Shown here in pieces: positions 46,239-54,635 of a DNA stretch of 64,000 bases. The position numbers were made by a program, and so were the translations under genes. Every line of letters starts with the position of its first letter. Positions within the stretch are counted from its first letter, which is position 1. Location of the stretch: NCBI RefSeq assembly GCF_016907955.1, contig NZ_JAFBCX010000004.1:310001-374000 (forward strand), written 5' to 3'. Below the pieces are notes generated by a model, which worked only from the letters and a program-made list of their open reading frames with translations, did no database searches and was not told the DNA's origin. The stretch comes from Lentzea nigeriaca (lineage in GTDB: Bacteria > Actinomycetota > Actinomycetes > Mycobacteriales > Pseudonocardiaceae).

Positions 46239-47147
46239 CTAACGCCCTGCCCAGTCACGCCACACCACACCGCGGGCGATCTTCGACCGCACGCCGATCA
46301 CGAGTCGCTGGACGACCGTCACCGGCATTCTGAGCAGCACCTCGCCGAGCACTCGCAACCGCAGTCCGATCCGGAAGTTCGCCGCGTCGGGCACGTTCCC
46401 GCGCACCGGCAGCAACGCCGTGATCGCCAGGAACCGCGCGAACTCGCGCAACGCCACCAGAATCGGCGCGCACCGCAACAGCATCAGCAACCGGTTCCGC
46501 TCGTTCCACCGGTGGAAGAGCGGAGAACCCGGCTGTGTGCTCGCCCCGTGCCGATGCCGCACCCGCGCCGGTCCGACCGAGATCACCCGATGCCCGGCCA
46601 GCCGCAGCCGCCAGGCCGTGTCGGTGTCCTCGTAATAACAGAAGAAGTCGGCCGGCACACCGCCCACAGCGCGGAGCTCGGACGTCCGCAGCAGAGCCGC
46701 GCCACCGCAGAACCCGAACACCTCGCGCCCGGCGAGCACCACGTCCTTGCCGTGGCCGTCCGAGGTCAACGCCACACCGACGGACTGCGTCGAGCCGTCC
46801 GTCAGCAGGATCGACGAGGTGGCGGCGGCCGCGTCCGCCTCGGCCTCCAGCGCGTTCTCCAGCTCGGTCAGCCACGACGGATCCGGCACGGCGTCGTCGT
46901 TGAGCCACGCGACGTACGGGGTGTCGATCATGCCGAGCACGGCGGCCAGACCGCCCGCGTAGCCGCGGTTGCGCGGCAGCCGCACGACCTCATGTCCGCT
47001 GATCAACGAGGCTGTGCCGTCATCGGACGCGTTGTCGACAATGATCGTCCTATGTGGACTCTTCTGGGCTGCGAGAGCGTCCAGGCAGGCCGTGATGTGG
47101 TCACGTCCGCGCCACGTCACGACCACCACGGTGCTGAGTGCCGACAC
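46239..47147 (-). CDS. GT2 family glycosyltransferase
   Basis: A 302-residue inverting glycosyltransferase. The GT-A core has VVVVTWRGRDHITACLDALAAQ, TIIVDNASDDGT, LPRNRGYAGGLAAVLG, AWLNDDAVPDPSWL (DxD-like) and FFCYYEDTDTAWRLRLAGHRV with the ED motif. The rhamnosyltransferase-like layout suggests transfer of a deoxyhexose to a surface glycan, but the donor is unknown. The start (GTG 47147) lies 20 bp from that of the divergent GT4 gene, so the promoters must overlap or lie within coding DNA. Confidence 0.92.
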   Translation of the reverse strand: MSALSTVVVVTWRGRDHITACLDALAAQKSPHRTIIVDNASDDGTASLISGHEVVRLPRNRGYAGGLAAVLGMIDTPYVAWLNDDAVPDPSWLTELENALEAEADAAAATSSILLTDGSTQSVGVALTSDGHGKDVVLAGREVFGFCGGAALLRTSELRAVGGVPADFFCYYEDTDTAWRLRLAGHRVISVGPARVRHRHGASTQPGSPLFHRWNERNRLLMLLRCAPILVALREFARFLAITALLPVRGNVPDAANFRIGLRLRVLGEVLLRMPVTVVQRLVIGVRSKIARGVVWRDWAGR

Positions 47148-47167
47148 GGCGTGAGACGGTACGCGAC

Positions 47168-48139
47168 GTGCCCGAGCTCGTAGTGCTGACCGAGCAACTC
47201 AACGCCCCCGTCCCCGGCGGCACCGGCCGCTACACGGCGGAACTGCTGAAGGCCCTGCGGGAGACCGCGCCCAGCGGCTGGACGGTGACCACCGCGGCGA
47301 CGGCGAACGCGGACCGCGTGATCAGGCTGCCGCGCCGGGCGCTGGTGGCGTTGTGGGAACGGGGACTGCCACCGAAGCTCGGCCCGCACGTGCACGCCCC
47401 CACGCCGCTCGCCCCGCTGCCGGGCGCGGTCGTGACGGTGCACGACGTCGTGCCGTGGACACATCCGGAGACGCTCACGCCGCGCGGTGTCGCGTGGCAC
47501 CGCAAGGTCATCGCGAAAGCGGCCGCCACCGCGAAAGCACTTGTCGTACCGACGAAGGCGGTCGCGGACCAACTGCGGGACCACGTGCGCGTCGAGGTTC
47601 CGGTGCACGTAGTGCCCAACGGAGTCACCAGGCTCGTGGGCGAGAAGCCACACGATCTTCCAGGACGCTACGTGCTCGCCATCGGCACGATCGAGCCGCG
47701 CAAGGGCTTCGACCTGTTGGTGAAGGCGACCGAGCGGCTGGACGTGCCGCTGGTCGTGATCGGGCCGCGGGGCTGGGGCGGCGTTGATCTGCGCGCGCCG
47801 CACGTCACGTTGCTGGGCAAGGTTTCCGACGAACGGCTGGCGTCGGTGCTGGCCGGTGCGACGGTGCTCGCGGCACCCAGTCTGGCCGAGGGTTTCGGGC
47901 TGCCGGTGCTGGAGGCGATGGCCGCCGGCGTCCCCGTCGTGCACTCCGACGACCCCGCTCTCGTCGAGGTCGCCGGCGGTGCTGGAACGGCCGTTCGGCG
48001 CGGGGATCTGGGCTCTTTGACGGAAGGTTTGCGGCAAGTGTTGATGGATCCGCATCACACCATCGCGGCCGCTTTCACCCGCGCGAGTGAGTTCACCTGG
48101 GAAAAGACCGCACGAGGTGTCTGGGACACGCACATGTAA
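47168..48139 (+). CDS. GT4 family glycosyltransferase
   Basis: A 323-residue retaining glycosyltransferase. An N-terminal donor-side loop reads LNAPVPGGTGRYTAELLKALRE. The C-terminal nucleotide-sugar domain has IGTIEPRKGFDLLVKA and the signature APSLAEGFGLPVLEAMAAGVPVVHSD (the EGFGLPVLEA nucleotide-binding motif). It is shorter than usual, with a compact N-terminal domain. I chose the GTG at 47168 because upstream codons add no family features. It heads a plus-strand run of glycosyltransferases. Confidence 0.9.
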   Translation: MPELVVLTEQLNAPVPGGTGRYTAELLKALRETAPSGWTVTTAATANADRVIRLPRRALVALWERGLPPKLGPHVHAPTPLAPLPGAVVTVHDVVPWTHPETLTPRGVAWHRKVIAKAAATAKALVVPTKAVADQLRDHVRVEVPVHVVPNGVTRLVGEKPHDLPGRYVLAIGTIEPRKGFDLLVKATERLDVPLVVIGPRGWGGVDLRAPHVTLLGKVSDERLASVLAGATVLAAPSLAEGFGLPVLEAMAAGVPVVHSDDPALVEVAGGAGTAVRRGDLGSLTEGLRQVLMDPHHTIAAAFTRASEFTWEKTARGVWDTHM

Positions 48140-48198
48140 CGACCGGATTAGCGCATTCTCGCTAAACGCATTCGCAACTGACATTACGCTAGCTGATC

Positions 48199-49347
48199 GT
48201 GCCGACCGCCGAACCCAGCGTGCTGATCGACGCCACCGCGGTTCCCGCAGACCGGGGTGGCGTCGGCCGTTACGTGGATTCGCTCGTCGCGGCACTGGAC
48301 GCCGACGGCACCAGGTTGTCCGTCGTGTGCCAGCCGCGCGACGAAGAGCTCTACACCAAGATCGCACCGAACGCCCGCGTCGTGCGGGCCGCCGACGCCG
48401 TCGCCACCAGGACAGCCCGGCTGGCCTGGGAGCAGACGACGTTGCCGCGCCTGGTGCGGTCGCTCGGAGTCGACGTCGTGCACTCACCGCACTACACACT
48501 TCCGTTGGCCAGCAAGGCCGCATCGGTCGTGACGCTGCACGACGCCACGTTCTTCACCGACCCCGTGCTGCACTCGTCGGTCAAGGCGCGCTTCTTCCGG
48601 GCGTGGACCCGCGCCTCGTTGAAGCGCGCGGATCTGTGCGTGGTGCCGTCCCAGGCGACGTCCGCCGAGCTGGTGCGCGTCGCCGGAGCCGACAGCCGCG
48701 TCCTGCACATCGCGCAGCACGGCGTCGACACCGAACGGTTCCACCCGCCGTCGCCGGACGAGATCACCACGGTCCGGCGGACGCTGTCGTTGGGCGACAC
48801 GCCATACGTGGCGTTCCTCGGCGCGCTGGAGCCGCGCAAGAACGTCCCCGCGCTGATCCGCGGGTTCGCCCAGGCGATGGTCGGCCGCACCGACCCGCCC
48901 GCGCTCGTGCTCGCCGGCCAGCCCGGCTGGGACAGCCAGGTCGAACGCGCGCTCGACTCGGTGCCGCACCGGATCCGCGTGATCAGGGCCGGCTACCTGC
49001 CGTTCGAACAGCTCGCGGGCTTCCTCGGCGGCGCCCAGCTGGTGGCGTACCCGTCGCTCGGCGAGGGCTTCGGCCTGCCGGTGCTCGAAGCGATGGCGTG
49101 CGGCGCCTGCGTGCTCACGACCCGAAGACTGTCGCTGCCAGAGGTCGGTGGCGAGGCGGTCGCGTACTGCGGTGTCGGAGCGGGGGACATCGCGGCGGCG
49201 ATCGCCGATCTGTTGGACGATCCCGCCCGCCGCTCGGCCCTGGCAGCTTCCGGACAGCGACGCGCGAAGGACTTCTCCTGGGCGGTGAGCGCCGAACGCC
49301 ACCGGCTCGCCTACGAGCGGGCGGTGCTGGTGCGCCGCCGCCGGTGA
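48199..49347 (+). CDS. GT4 family glycosyltransferase
   Basis: A 382-residue GT4 enzyme. Features: AVPADRGGVGRYVDSLVAAL near the N terminus, DVVHSPHYTLPL and VVTLHDATFFTDP, a linker with LHIAQHGVDTERFHP, the donor domain LGALEPRKNVPALIRGFAQA and YPSLGEGFGLPVLEAMACGACVLTT. It resembles mannosyl- or rhamnosyltransferases of surface glycans. The 59-bp gap upstream is AT-richer than its surroundings and has a TTAGCG/CGCTAA hairpin (48148-48165), so it may carry its own promoter. The wbbL gene follows 16 bp later. Confidence 0.92.
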   Translation: MPTAEPSVLIDATAVPADRGGVGRYVDSLVAALDADGTRLSVVCQPRDEELYTKIAPNARVVRAADAVATRTARLAWEQTTLPRLVRSLGVDVVHSPHYTLPLASKAASVVTLHDATFFTDPVLHSSVKARFFRAWTRASLKRADLCVVPSQATSAELVRVAGADSRVLHIAQHGVDTERFHPPSPDEITTVRRTLSLGDTPYVAFLGALEPRKNVPALIRGFAQAMVGRTDPPALVLAGQPGWDSQVERALDSVPHRIRVIRAGYLPFEQLAGFLGGAQLVAYPSLGEGFGLPVLEAMACGACVLTTRRLSLPEVGGEAVAYCGVGAGDIAAAIADLLDDPARRSALAASGQRRAKDFSWAVSAERHRLAYERAVLVRRRR

Positions 49348-49363
49348 AACGCGAGCCACTACT

Positions 49364-50221
49364 GTGTCGCGCGTGAACTACGGCGACGGACTTGGTGTCG
49401 TGACGGTCACGTACTCGCCGGGCGAGACGCTGGCACCGTTCGTGGACACCCTCGCGAAGGCGACGACCCGCTCGGTGCAGGTGATCCTCGCCGACAACGG
49501 TTCCACCGACGGCGTGCCGGAACAGATCGCCCGAGAACGCGAGCACGTCACGTTCCTGCCGACCGGCGGCAACCTCGGCTACGGCCGGGCCGCGAACATC
49601 GGTGTGGCGGCGTTCGGGCAGGACGTCGGCTGGGTGCTGATCGCCAACCCGGACATCGAGTTCGCGCCGGGCAGCGTCGACACGTTGATCGAGGCCGGTT
49701 CGCGGTGGCCTCGGGGCGGCATGTTCGGGCCGCTGATCCGCGAGCCGAACGGTGAGGTGTACCCGTCGGCACGGCTGCTGCCCTCGCTGGGCCGCGGTCT
49801 CGGGCACGCGGTGTTCGGCTCGTTCTGGAAGTCGAACCCGTGGACGCGCGCGTACCGGCAGGAGAAGACGCCGGTCGAGCGGACCGCCGGATGGCTGTCG
49901 GGCAGCTGCTTCCTGATGCGGCGCGAGGCGTTCGACTCGGTCAAGGGCTTCGACGAGCGCTACTTCATGTACTTCGAGGACGTGGATCTCGGCGACCGCG
50001 TCACCAGGGCCGGCTGGCAGTGCGTCTACGTGCCCGACGCCGAGGTCACGCACATCGGCGGTCACGCCACCGCGCGGTCGTCGGACCGGATGCTGCGTGA
50101 GCACCACCGCAGCGCCTACCGCTACCTCGCCGACCGGCACCAGGGCGCGCTGTGGGCGCCGTTCCGGTTGCTGGTGAAGGCAGGGCTGACACTGCGGGTG
50201 AAGATCCTCACACGGGGTTGA
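49364..50221 (+). CDS. wbbL: Rhamnosyltransferase WbbL (GT2), arabinogalactan linker
   Basis: WbbL adds L-rhamnose from dTDP-rhamnose to GlcNAc-PP-decaprenol, completing the disaccharide linker of arabinogalactan; it is essential in mycobacteria. The 285-residue product matches Rv3265c throughout: VVTVTYSPGETL, LADNGSTDGVPEQ, LPTGGNLGYGRAANIG, WVLIANPDIEFAPGS, YPSARLLPSLGRGLGHAVFGSFWKSNPWTRAYRQE, GWLSGSCFLMRR, GFDERYFMYFEDVDLGDR. The start could be GTG 49364 or GTG 49373. It lies in the same cluster as rmlB and rmlD, which supply its donor. Confidence 0.95.
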   Translation: MSRVNYGDGLGVVTVTYSPGETLAPFVDTLAKATTRSVQVILADNGSTDGVPEQIAREREHVTFLPTGGNLGYGRAANIGVAAFGQDVGWVLIANPDIEFAPGSVDTLIEAGSRWPRGGMFGPLIREPNGEVYPSARLLPSLGRGLGHAVFGSFWKSNPWTRAYRQEKTPVERTAGWLSGSCFLMRREAFDSVKGFDERYFMYFEDVDLGDRVTRAGWQCVYVPDAEVTHIGGHATARSSDRMLREHHRSAYRYLADRHQGALWAPFRLLVKAGLTLRVKILTRG

Positions 50222-50282
50222 GCCGCCGGCCCCTGGGAACCTGCTCCGGTCGTGGGCGTCCTCCCAGCATGAGGAGGCAGCC

Positions 50283-50834
50283 GTGAGGCGACCACTACCA
50301 CTCATCGTGATCGGGCTGGTCGCGATCGCCGCCGCGGTCGTGCTGGGCGCGATCGTGCCCGAGCGGTACGAGCTCGCGGTGCTCGCCCCGTGCTGCCTGC
50401 TGTCGCTCGCGTTCGCGTGGGGAGTGGGCAAGCTCGGCCCGGCGTGGCTGGTGCTGCCCGCGTTCATGGTCGTGATCCCCGGCACGGCGGTGCTGGTCGG
50501 CGACGGTCACCGCGCGTTGATGGACGTGCTCGCGACGCCGCAGACGTGCGTGATCACGAGCGTCGAGGACCTCCCCCGGCCCGACAACCCCGCCTTCGCG
50601 CACCACGTCACCTGCCCCGACGGCGCGCAGCTGCGGATCGTCGTATTGGGCGAGCAGGACAAGAAGATGGTGCCGGGACCGGCCACCGTGCTGCGGCACC
50701 CGCTGATGCGGCCGTTGCTCGCCGACCGCAACGACTGGTCCGGCGACTGGGTGTTCGGGGTACCAATCGCGATCTTGTTGCTGCTGATCTGTGCAACCAC
50801 ACTGCGGGCGCGCAGAGTGATGAGGCAGGCTTAG
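50283..50834 (+). CDS. Small membrane protein of unknown function
   Basis: A 183-residue protein. It has three N-terminal TM helices (about 5-25, 32-50 and 53-73), an extracytoplasmic or cytoplasmic loop of about 75 residues containing two Cys (PQTCVITSVEDL, HHVTCPDGAQLRIV), and a C-terminal TM helix (about 155-173) followed by a basic tail. The loop has a pattern that could be disulphide bonded. No family is recognised. GTG at 50283 follows GAGGAGG. It lies in the glycosyltransferase run, 3 bp before the fusion gene, so it may assist glycan assembly. Confidence 0.75.
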   Translation: MRRPLPLIVIGLVAIAAAVVLGAIVPERYELAVLAPCCLLSLAFAWGVGKLGPAWLVLPAFMVVIPGTAVLVGDGHRALMDVLATPQTCVITSVEDLPRPDNPAFAHHVTCPDGAQLRIVVLGEQDKKMVPGPATVLRHPLMRPLLADRNDWSGDWVFGVPIAILLLLICATTLRARRVMRQA

Positions 50835-50837
50835 CAC

Positions 50838-53330
50838 GTGGATCGCGCATCACTGCCTGTCGTGTCCGTCGTCGTCGTCAACTACCACGGCGCTGAGGAC
50901 ACCGTCACCTGCGTGCGCGGGCTCGCCGAGGTGGACTACCCGGCCGAGTTGTTGCAGGTGATCGTCGTCGACAACGAGGCGCACGACACCGCGCGGCTCA
51001 AGGCGGAGCTCCCCGGCGCGAAGATCATCACGTCGGACCGGAACCTCGGGTTCGCGGGCGGCTGCAACCTCGGTGTCGAGCACGCCACCGGCAGCGTGCT
51101 GGCGTTCCTGAACAACGACGCGCGTGCGGACCGCGACTGGATCAAGACCGCGATCAGGGTCTTCCACGCGGAGCCGTCGGTCGCCGCGGTCGCGAGCAAG
51201 GTGCTCGACTGGGAAGGCCAGAAGATCGACTTCGTCGACGGCGGGCTGACCTGGTTCGGCATGGGCTACAAGCGCCACGCCGGGCAGGACGACACCGGCG
51301 CGTACGACATCCCGCAGGACGTGCTGTTCGGCACCGGGTCGGCGATGTTCGTGCGCGCGGAGGTCTACCGCGAGCTCGGCGGGTTCGACGACCGGTTCTT
51401 CATGTTCTACGAGGACGTCGACCTCGGCTGGCGGCTCAACCTCCGCGGCTGGCGGATCCGCTACGAGCCCGCGTCGCTCACGTTCCACCGCCACCACGCG
51501 TCGATGACCTCGATCGACCACAGCCGCGAGCTGTACCTGCTGGAGCGCAACGCACTCGCGTCGCTGTACAAGAACTTCTCCGACGAGACGCTCGCCAAGG
51601 TGCTGCCCGCCGCGCTGGCGTTGTGCGTGCGCAGGGCCACCGCACGCGGTGAGATCGACCCGACGCAGCTGGAGATCACCCGCAGGCCGTCGGACCCCGC
51701 GCTGGACCGCGAGCCGGTCGGGGTGCCCCGGCAGGCGCTGGCCGGGTTCCTCGCGATCGACCAGTTCGTCGAGCTGATGCCGTCGCTGGCCGAGTCGCGC
51801 AAGATCGAGCAGGCCGCGCGCCGCAGGTCCGACACCGACCTGGTGCCGTTGATGCGCAAGGCGTTGGAACCGGCCTATCCCCTGCCGCGTTACCTCGCGG
51901 CGCACGACATCCTCGTCGACGTCCTCGGCCTGGACGAGGTGTTCGGCAAGCCGCGCAAGATCCTGGTGATCACCGGCGACGCGATCTCCGACCGGATGGC
52001 GGGCCCCGCGATCCGCGCCTGGCACATGGCCGACGTGCTGTCCGGCGAGCACCAGGTGCGGCTGGTCACGACCAACCCGTTGTGCGTGCCGCCGGACGCG
52101 CCGTTCGCCGTCGAACGCGCCCGGCCGAAGGAACTGCCGCCGCACGTCGCGTGGGCGGACGTGGTCGTGCTGCAGGGCCACGCGCTGGAGATGATCGGCG
52201 AGCTGAAGAGGCCGTCGTCGACCAAGATCGTGGTCTGCGACATGTACGACCCGATGCACCTCGAACTGCTGGAACAGGGCAAGGACGACACCGACGAGAA
52301 GCGCGCCCTCGACCTCGAGACCGTCACGCGGGTGCTGAACACGCAGCTCGAACGCGGCGACTTCTTCCTGTGCGCGTCGGAACGGCAGCGTCACTTCTGG
52401 CTCGGCCACCTGGCCGCACTCGGCCGTCTCACGCCGACGTTGTACGACAACGACCCCACGACGCAGTCGTTGCTCGGGATCGTCCCCTTCGGACTGTCGG
52501 GCAAGCCGCCGCAGCGCACCGGCCCTGCCGTCAAGGGTGTGGTGCCGGGCATCTCGGACACCGACAAGGTCGTGATCTGGGCCGGTGGCGTCTACTCGTG
52601 GTTCGACCCGCTGTCGTTGATCCACGCGATGGACCGGCTGCGCACGCGGCGTTCCGACGCGAAGCTGTTCTTCCTCGGCATGAAGCACCCGAACCCCGAG
52701 GTGCCGGACATGGACATCGCCGGCCAGACGCGCGCGTTGTCGGCGTCGCTGGAGCTGACCGGTTCGACCGTGTTCTTCAACGACGGCTGGGTGCCGTACC
52801 AGGACCGGCAGAACTTCCTGCTCGACGCGTCCTGTGGCGTCACAACGCATTACGAGCACGTGGAGACCACGTTCGCGTTCCGCACGCGGGTGCTCGACTA
52901 CCTGTGGGCGGGGCTGCCGATCGTCACCACGTCCGGCGACTCGTTCGCGGACCTGGTGGTGCGGGAAGGTTTGGGCGTCGTCGTGCCGCCGGAGGATCCG
53001 GAGGCACTGGCCGACGCGCTGGAGAAGGTGCTCTACGACGACGAGTTCGCGGCCGCGTGCCGTGAGCGCATCGCCGTCGTCCGCGAACGGTTCACCTGGG
53101 AGACGGCGCTCGCGCCGCTGGCGGAGTTCTGCCGCGACCCCAGGCCGGCCGCGGACCGTCTGCCTGGCTCCGCACCCCTGGTGCGCACACCGGGGTTGAG
53201 CAAGGCGGACAAGGTGAAGCGGGACCTGCAACTGGTGCGCGAGTACCTGGACGCGGGTGGCCCGACCGAGTTGGCCAAGCGGGCGACGGGGCGTCTGCGC
53301 AAGATCGCGCGTGGTGGACGTCATGGCTAG
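50838..53330 (+). CDS. Fused GT2-GT4 glycosyltransferase
   Basis: An 830-residue protein with two catalytic modules. The GT2 part (about 1-290) has VSVVVVNYHGAEDTVTCVRGL, VIVVDNEAHD, RNLGFAGGCNLG, LAFLNNDARADRDW and FFMFYEDVDLGWRLNLRGW. A linker (about 290-370) leads to a GT4-like part (about 370-790): ILVITGDAISDRMAGPAIRAWHMADVL, IWAGGVYSWFDPLSLIHAM, then VLDYLWAGLPIVTTSGDSFADLV. The typical GT4 EGFGxxxxE is not clear and may be replaced by the latter motif. One chain could add two sugars in sequence. Adjacent 3' ORF overlaps by 8 bp. Confidence 0.92.
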   Translation: MDRASLPVVSVVVVNYHGAEDTVTCVRGLAEVDYPAELLQVIVVDNEAHDTARLKAELPGAKIITSDRNLGFAGGCNLGVEHATGSVLAFLNNDARADRDWIKTAIRVFHAEPSVAAVASKVLDWEGQKIDFVDGGLTWFGMGYKRHAGQDDTGAYDIPQDVLFGTGSAMFVRAEVYRELGGFDDRFFMFYEDVDLGWRLNLRGWRIRYEPASLTFHRHHASMTSIDHSRELYLLERNALASLYKNFSDETLAKVLPAALALCVRRATARGEIDPTQLEITRRPSDPALDREPVGVPRQALAGFLAIDQFVELMPSLAESRKIEQAARRRSDTDLVPLMRKALEPAYPLPRYLAAHDILVDVLGLDEVFGKPRKILVITGDAISDRMAGPAIRAWHMADVLSGEHQVRLVTTNPLCVPPDAPFAVERARPKELPPHVAWADVVVLQGHALEMIGELKRPSSTKIVVCDMYDPMHLELLEQGKDDTDEKRALDLETVTRVLNTQLERGDFFLCASERQRHFWLGHLAALGRLTPTLYDNDPTTQSLLGIVPFGLSGKPPQRTGPAVKGVVPGISDTDKVVIWAGGVYSWFDPLSLIHAMDRLRTRRSDAKLFFLGMKHPNPEVPDMDIAGQTRALSASLELTGSTVFFNDGWVPYQDRQNFLLDASCGVTTHYEHVETTFAFRTRVLDYLWAGLPIVTTSGDSFADLVVREGLGVVVPPEDPEALADALEKVLYDDEFAAACRERIAVVRERFTWETALAPLAEFCRDPRPAADRLPGSAPLVRTPGLSKADKVKRDLQLVREYLDAGGPTELAKRATGRLRKIARGGRHG

Positions 53331-54405
53331 AGCTCTCTCCGTGCTGCTCGACGGCACACCCCTGCTCGGACATCGCACAGGAATCGGCCGCTACACCGCG
53401 GCCCTGGCGGAAGAACTGGCTTCCATGCCGGAGGAGGCCGACGTACGGGCGGTCGCCTTCACGTTGCGCGGCTGGCGCGCGCTGCGGACGGTGTTGCCGC
53501 ACGACGTCACCGCCCGCGGCCTGCCCGTCGCGGCACGGGCGCTGCGCCAGCTGTGGCTGCGCGCCCCGTTCCCGCCGGTCGAGCTGCTGGCGGGGTTCTC
53601 CGACGTCATGCACGGCACGAACTTCGTGCTGCCGCCGACCATTCGAGCCGGACGCGTGGTGACGATCCACGACCTGGCTTTCCTGGACTCACCCGGCGAC
53701 CTGCCGCCGTCCGACCACCGGCTGCCGGAACTGGTCCGGCTGTCGGCCCAGCGCGCGGACGTGATCTGCACACCGACCGCGGCCGTCGCTTCCGTCGTGG
53801 CCGACCGGTTCTCGGTGCCGCTGGAGAAGATCGTGGTCACGCCGCTCGGCGTCGACCCGGCCTGGTTCGCGTCCCGGCCGCCGTCGGTGACTTTGCGCGG
53901 CCGGTTGGGGCTGCCGTCGGAGTACCTGCTGTTCGTGGGAGCGGACGGGCCGCGCAAGGGCCTCGAGTACCTGATCAAGGCGCACGCGGCGGATCCGTCG
54001 TTGCCACCGCTGGTGATCGTGGGGCCCGGCCGGTCCGGAGTGGACGGTCGGGTGCTGCGGACCGGGTACCTGTCGGACGTGCACCTGCGGTCGGTCGTCG
54101 CCGGGGCGACCGCTCTGGTGCTGCCGTCACGGGACGAGGGTTTCGGGCTGCCGGTGCTGGAAGCGTTGGCGTGCAACGTTCCAGTGGTGTGCTCGGACGT
54201 GCCCGCGCTGCGCGAGGTCGCCGGCGGGCACGCGTTGCACGTGCCGGTCGGAGACGTCGAGGCACTGGCCGAGGGGATGGCTCAGGCCGTCGCGGCACCG
54301 GCCACTCCCGCGGCTCAGGCCGAGCGGCGCGCGTACGCGGCCGGGTTCACCTGGCGGCGGTGCGCGGAGAAGACCGTCGAGGCGTACCGGAAGAGCAGGG
54401 CGTAG
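53323..54405 (+). CDS. GT4 family glycosyltransferase
   Basis: A 360-residue GT4 enzyme. The N terminus has VLLDGTPLLGHRTGIGRYTAALAEELASM, then GFSDVMHGTNFVLPP and VVTIHDLAFLDSPGDL. The donor domain is LFVGADGPRKGLEYLIKAHAA, ending with LPSRDEGFGLPVLEALACNVPVVCSDVPALREV. Its ATG lies 8 bp before the end of the fusion gene, so the two are translationally coupled. It is the last plus-strand gene of the glycosyltransferase run; a hairpin terminator follows 7 bp after the stop. Confidence 0.93.
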   Translation: MARALSVLLDGTPLLGHRTGIGRYTAALAEELASMPEEADVRAVAFTLRGWRALRTVLPHDVTARGLPVAARALRQLWLRAPFPPVELLAGFSDVMHGTNFVLPPTIRAGRVVTIHDLAFLDSPGDLPPSDHRLPELVRLSAQRADVICTPTAAVASVVADRFSVPLEKIVVTPLGVDPAWFASRPPSVTLRGRLGLPSEYLLFVGADGPRKGLEYLIKAHAADPSLPPLVIVGPGRSGVDGRVLRTGYLSDVHLRSVVAGATALVLPSRDEGFGLPVLEALACNVPVVCSDVPALREVAGGHALHVPVGDVEALAEGMAQAVAAPATPAAQAERRAYAAGFTWRRCAEKTVEAYRKSRA

Positions 54406-54411
54406 CGCTGC

Positions 54412-54436
54412 GGGGCGTCAGGAAACCTGACGCCCC
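54412..54436. terminator. Bidirectional terminator between the GT4 and rmlBD transcripts
   Basis: A perfect 11-bp stem (54412-54422 with 54426-54436, loop AAA) lies between the GT4 stop at 54405 and the convergent rmlD transcript. It is GC-rich without a T-tract. It sits 8 bp from the stop of the small minus-strand ORF at 54444. Confidence 0.8.
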
Positions 54437-54443
54437 AACGACT

Positions 54444-54593
54444 TCACCGAGAGTGCGGCCTCGGCGAGTACCTGTCGAGCTGGCTCAGCGACACCTGCCG
54501 CGAGCCCGTGACAACGGCAACGCACTTCAGGAAGCGCTGCCGATCGGAATCCGCTGTCGCGGGACGCTGGGGGTTGCGCCCGGAATCGAACAT
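54444..54593 (-). CDS. Candidate small ORF downstream of rmlD
   Basis: A 49-codon ORF starting ATG at 54593 (MFDSGRNPQRPATADSDR) and ending ...SQLDRYSPRPHSR just before the terminator. The same frame is open back to the rmlD TGA, 14 codons earlier, and includes a CxxC (HGCSKCGNLFG) that looks like part of a zinc-binding fold. The ribosome site is weak. It may be a real small protein, or a remnant of a longer gene. Confidence 0.3.
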   Translation of the reverse strand: MFDSGRNPQRPATADSDRQRFLKCVAVVTGSRQVSLSQLDRYSPRPHSR

Positions 54594-54635
54594 GCCGAAC
54601 AGGTTCCCGCACTTGGAACAGCCGTGCCAGACCGG

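Noticed and set aside
50850..53378. A minus-strand open frame of over 800 codons opposite the GT fusion
   Set aside because: It consists mainly of Arg/Val/Gly-rich shadow sequence with no domain, while the plus strand has clear GT motifs.
54580..54600. A tRNA T-arm-like GTTCGATTCC on the minus strand
   Set aside because: The flanking bases do not pair as a T-stem, and no anticodon or acceptor stem can be formed.
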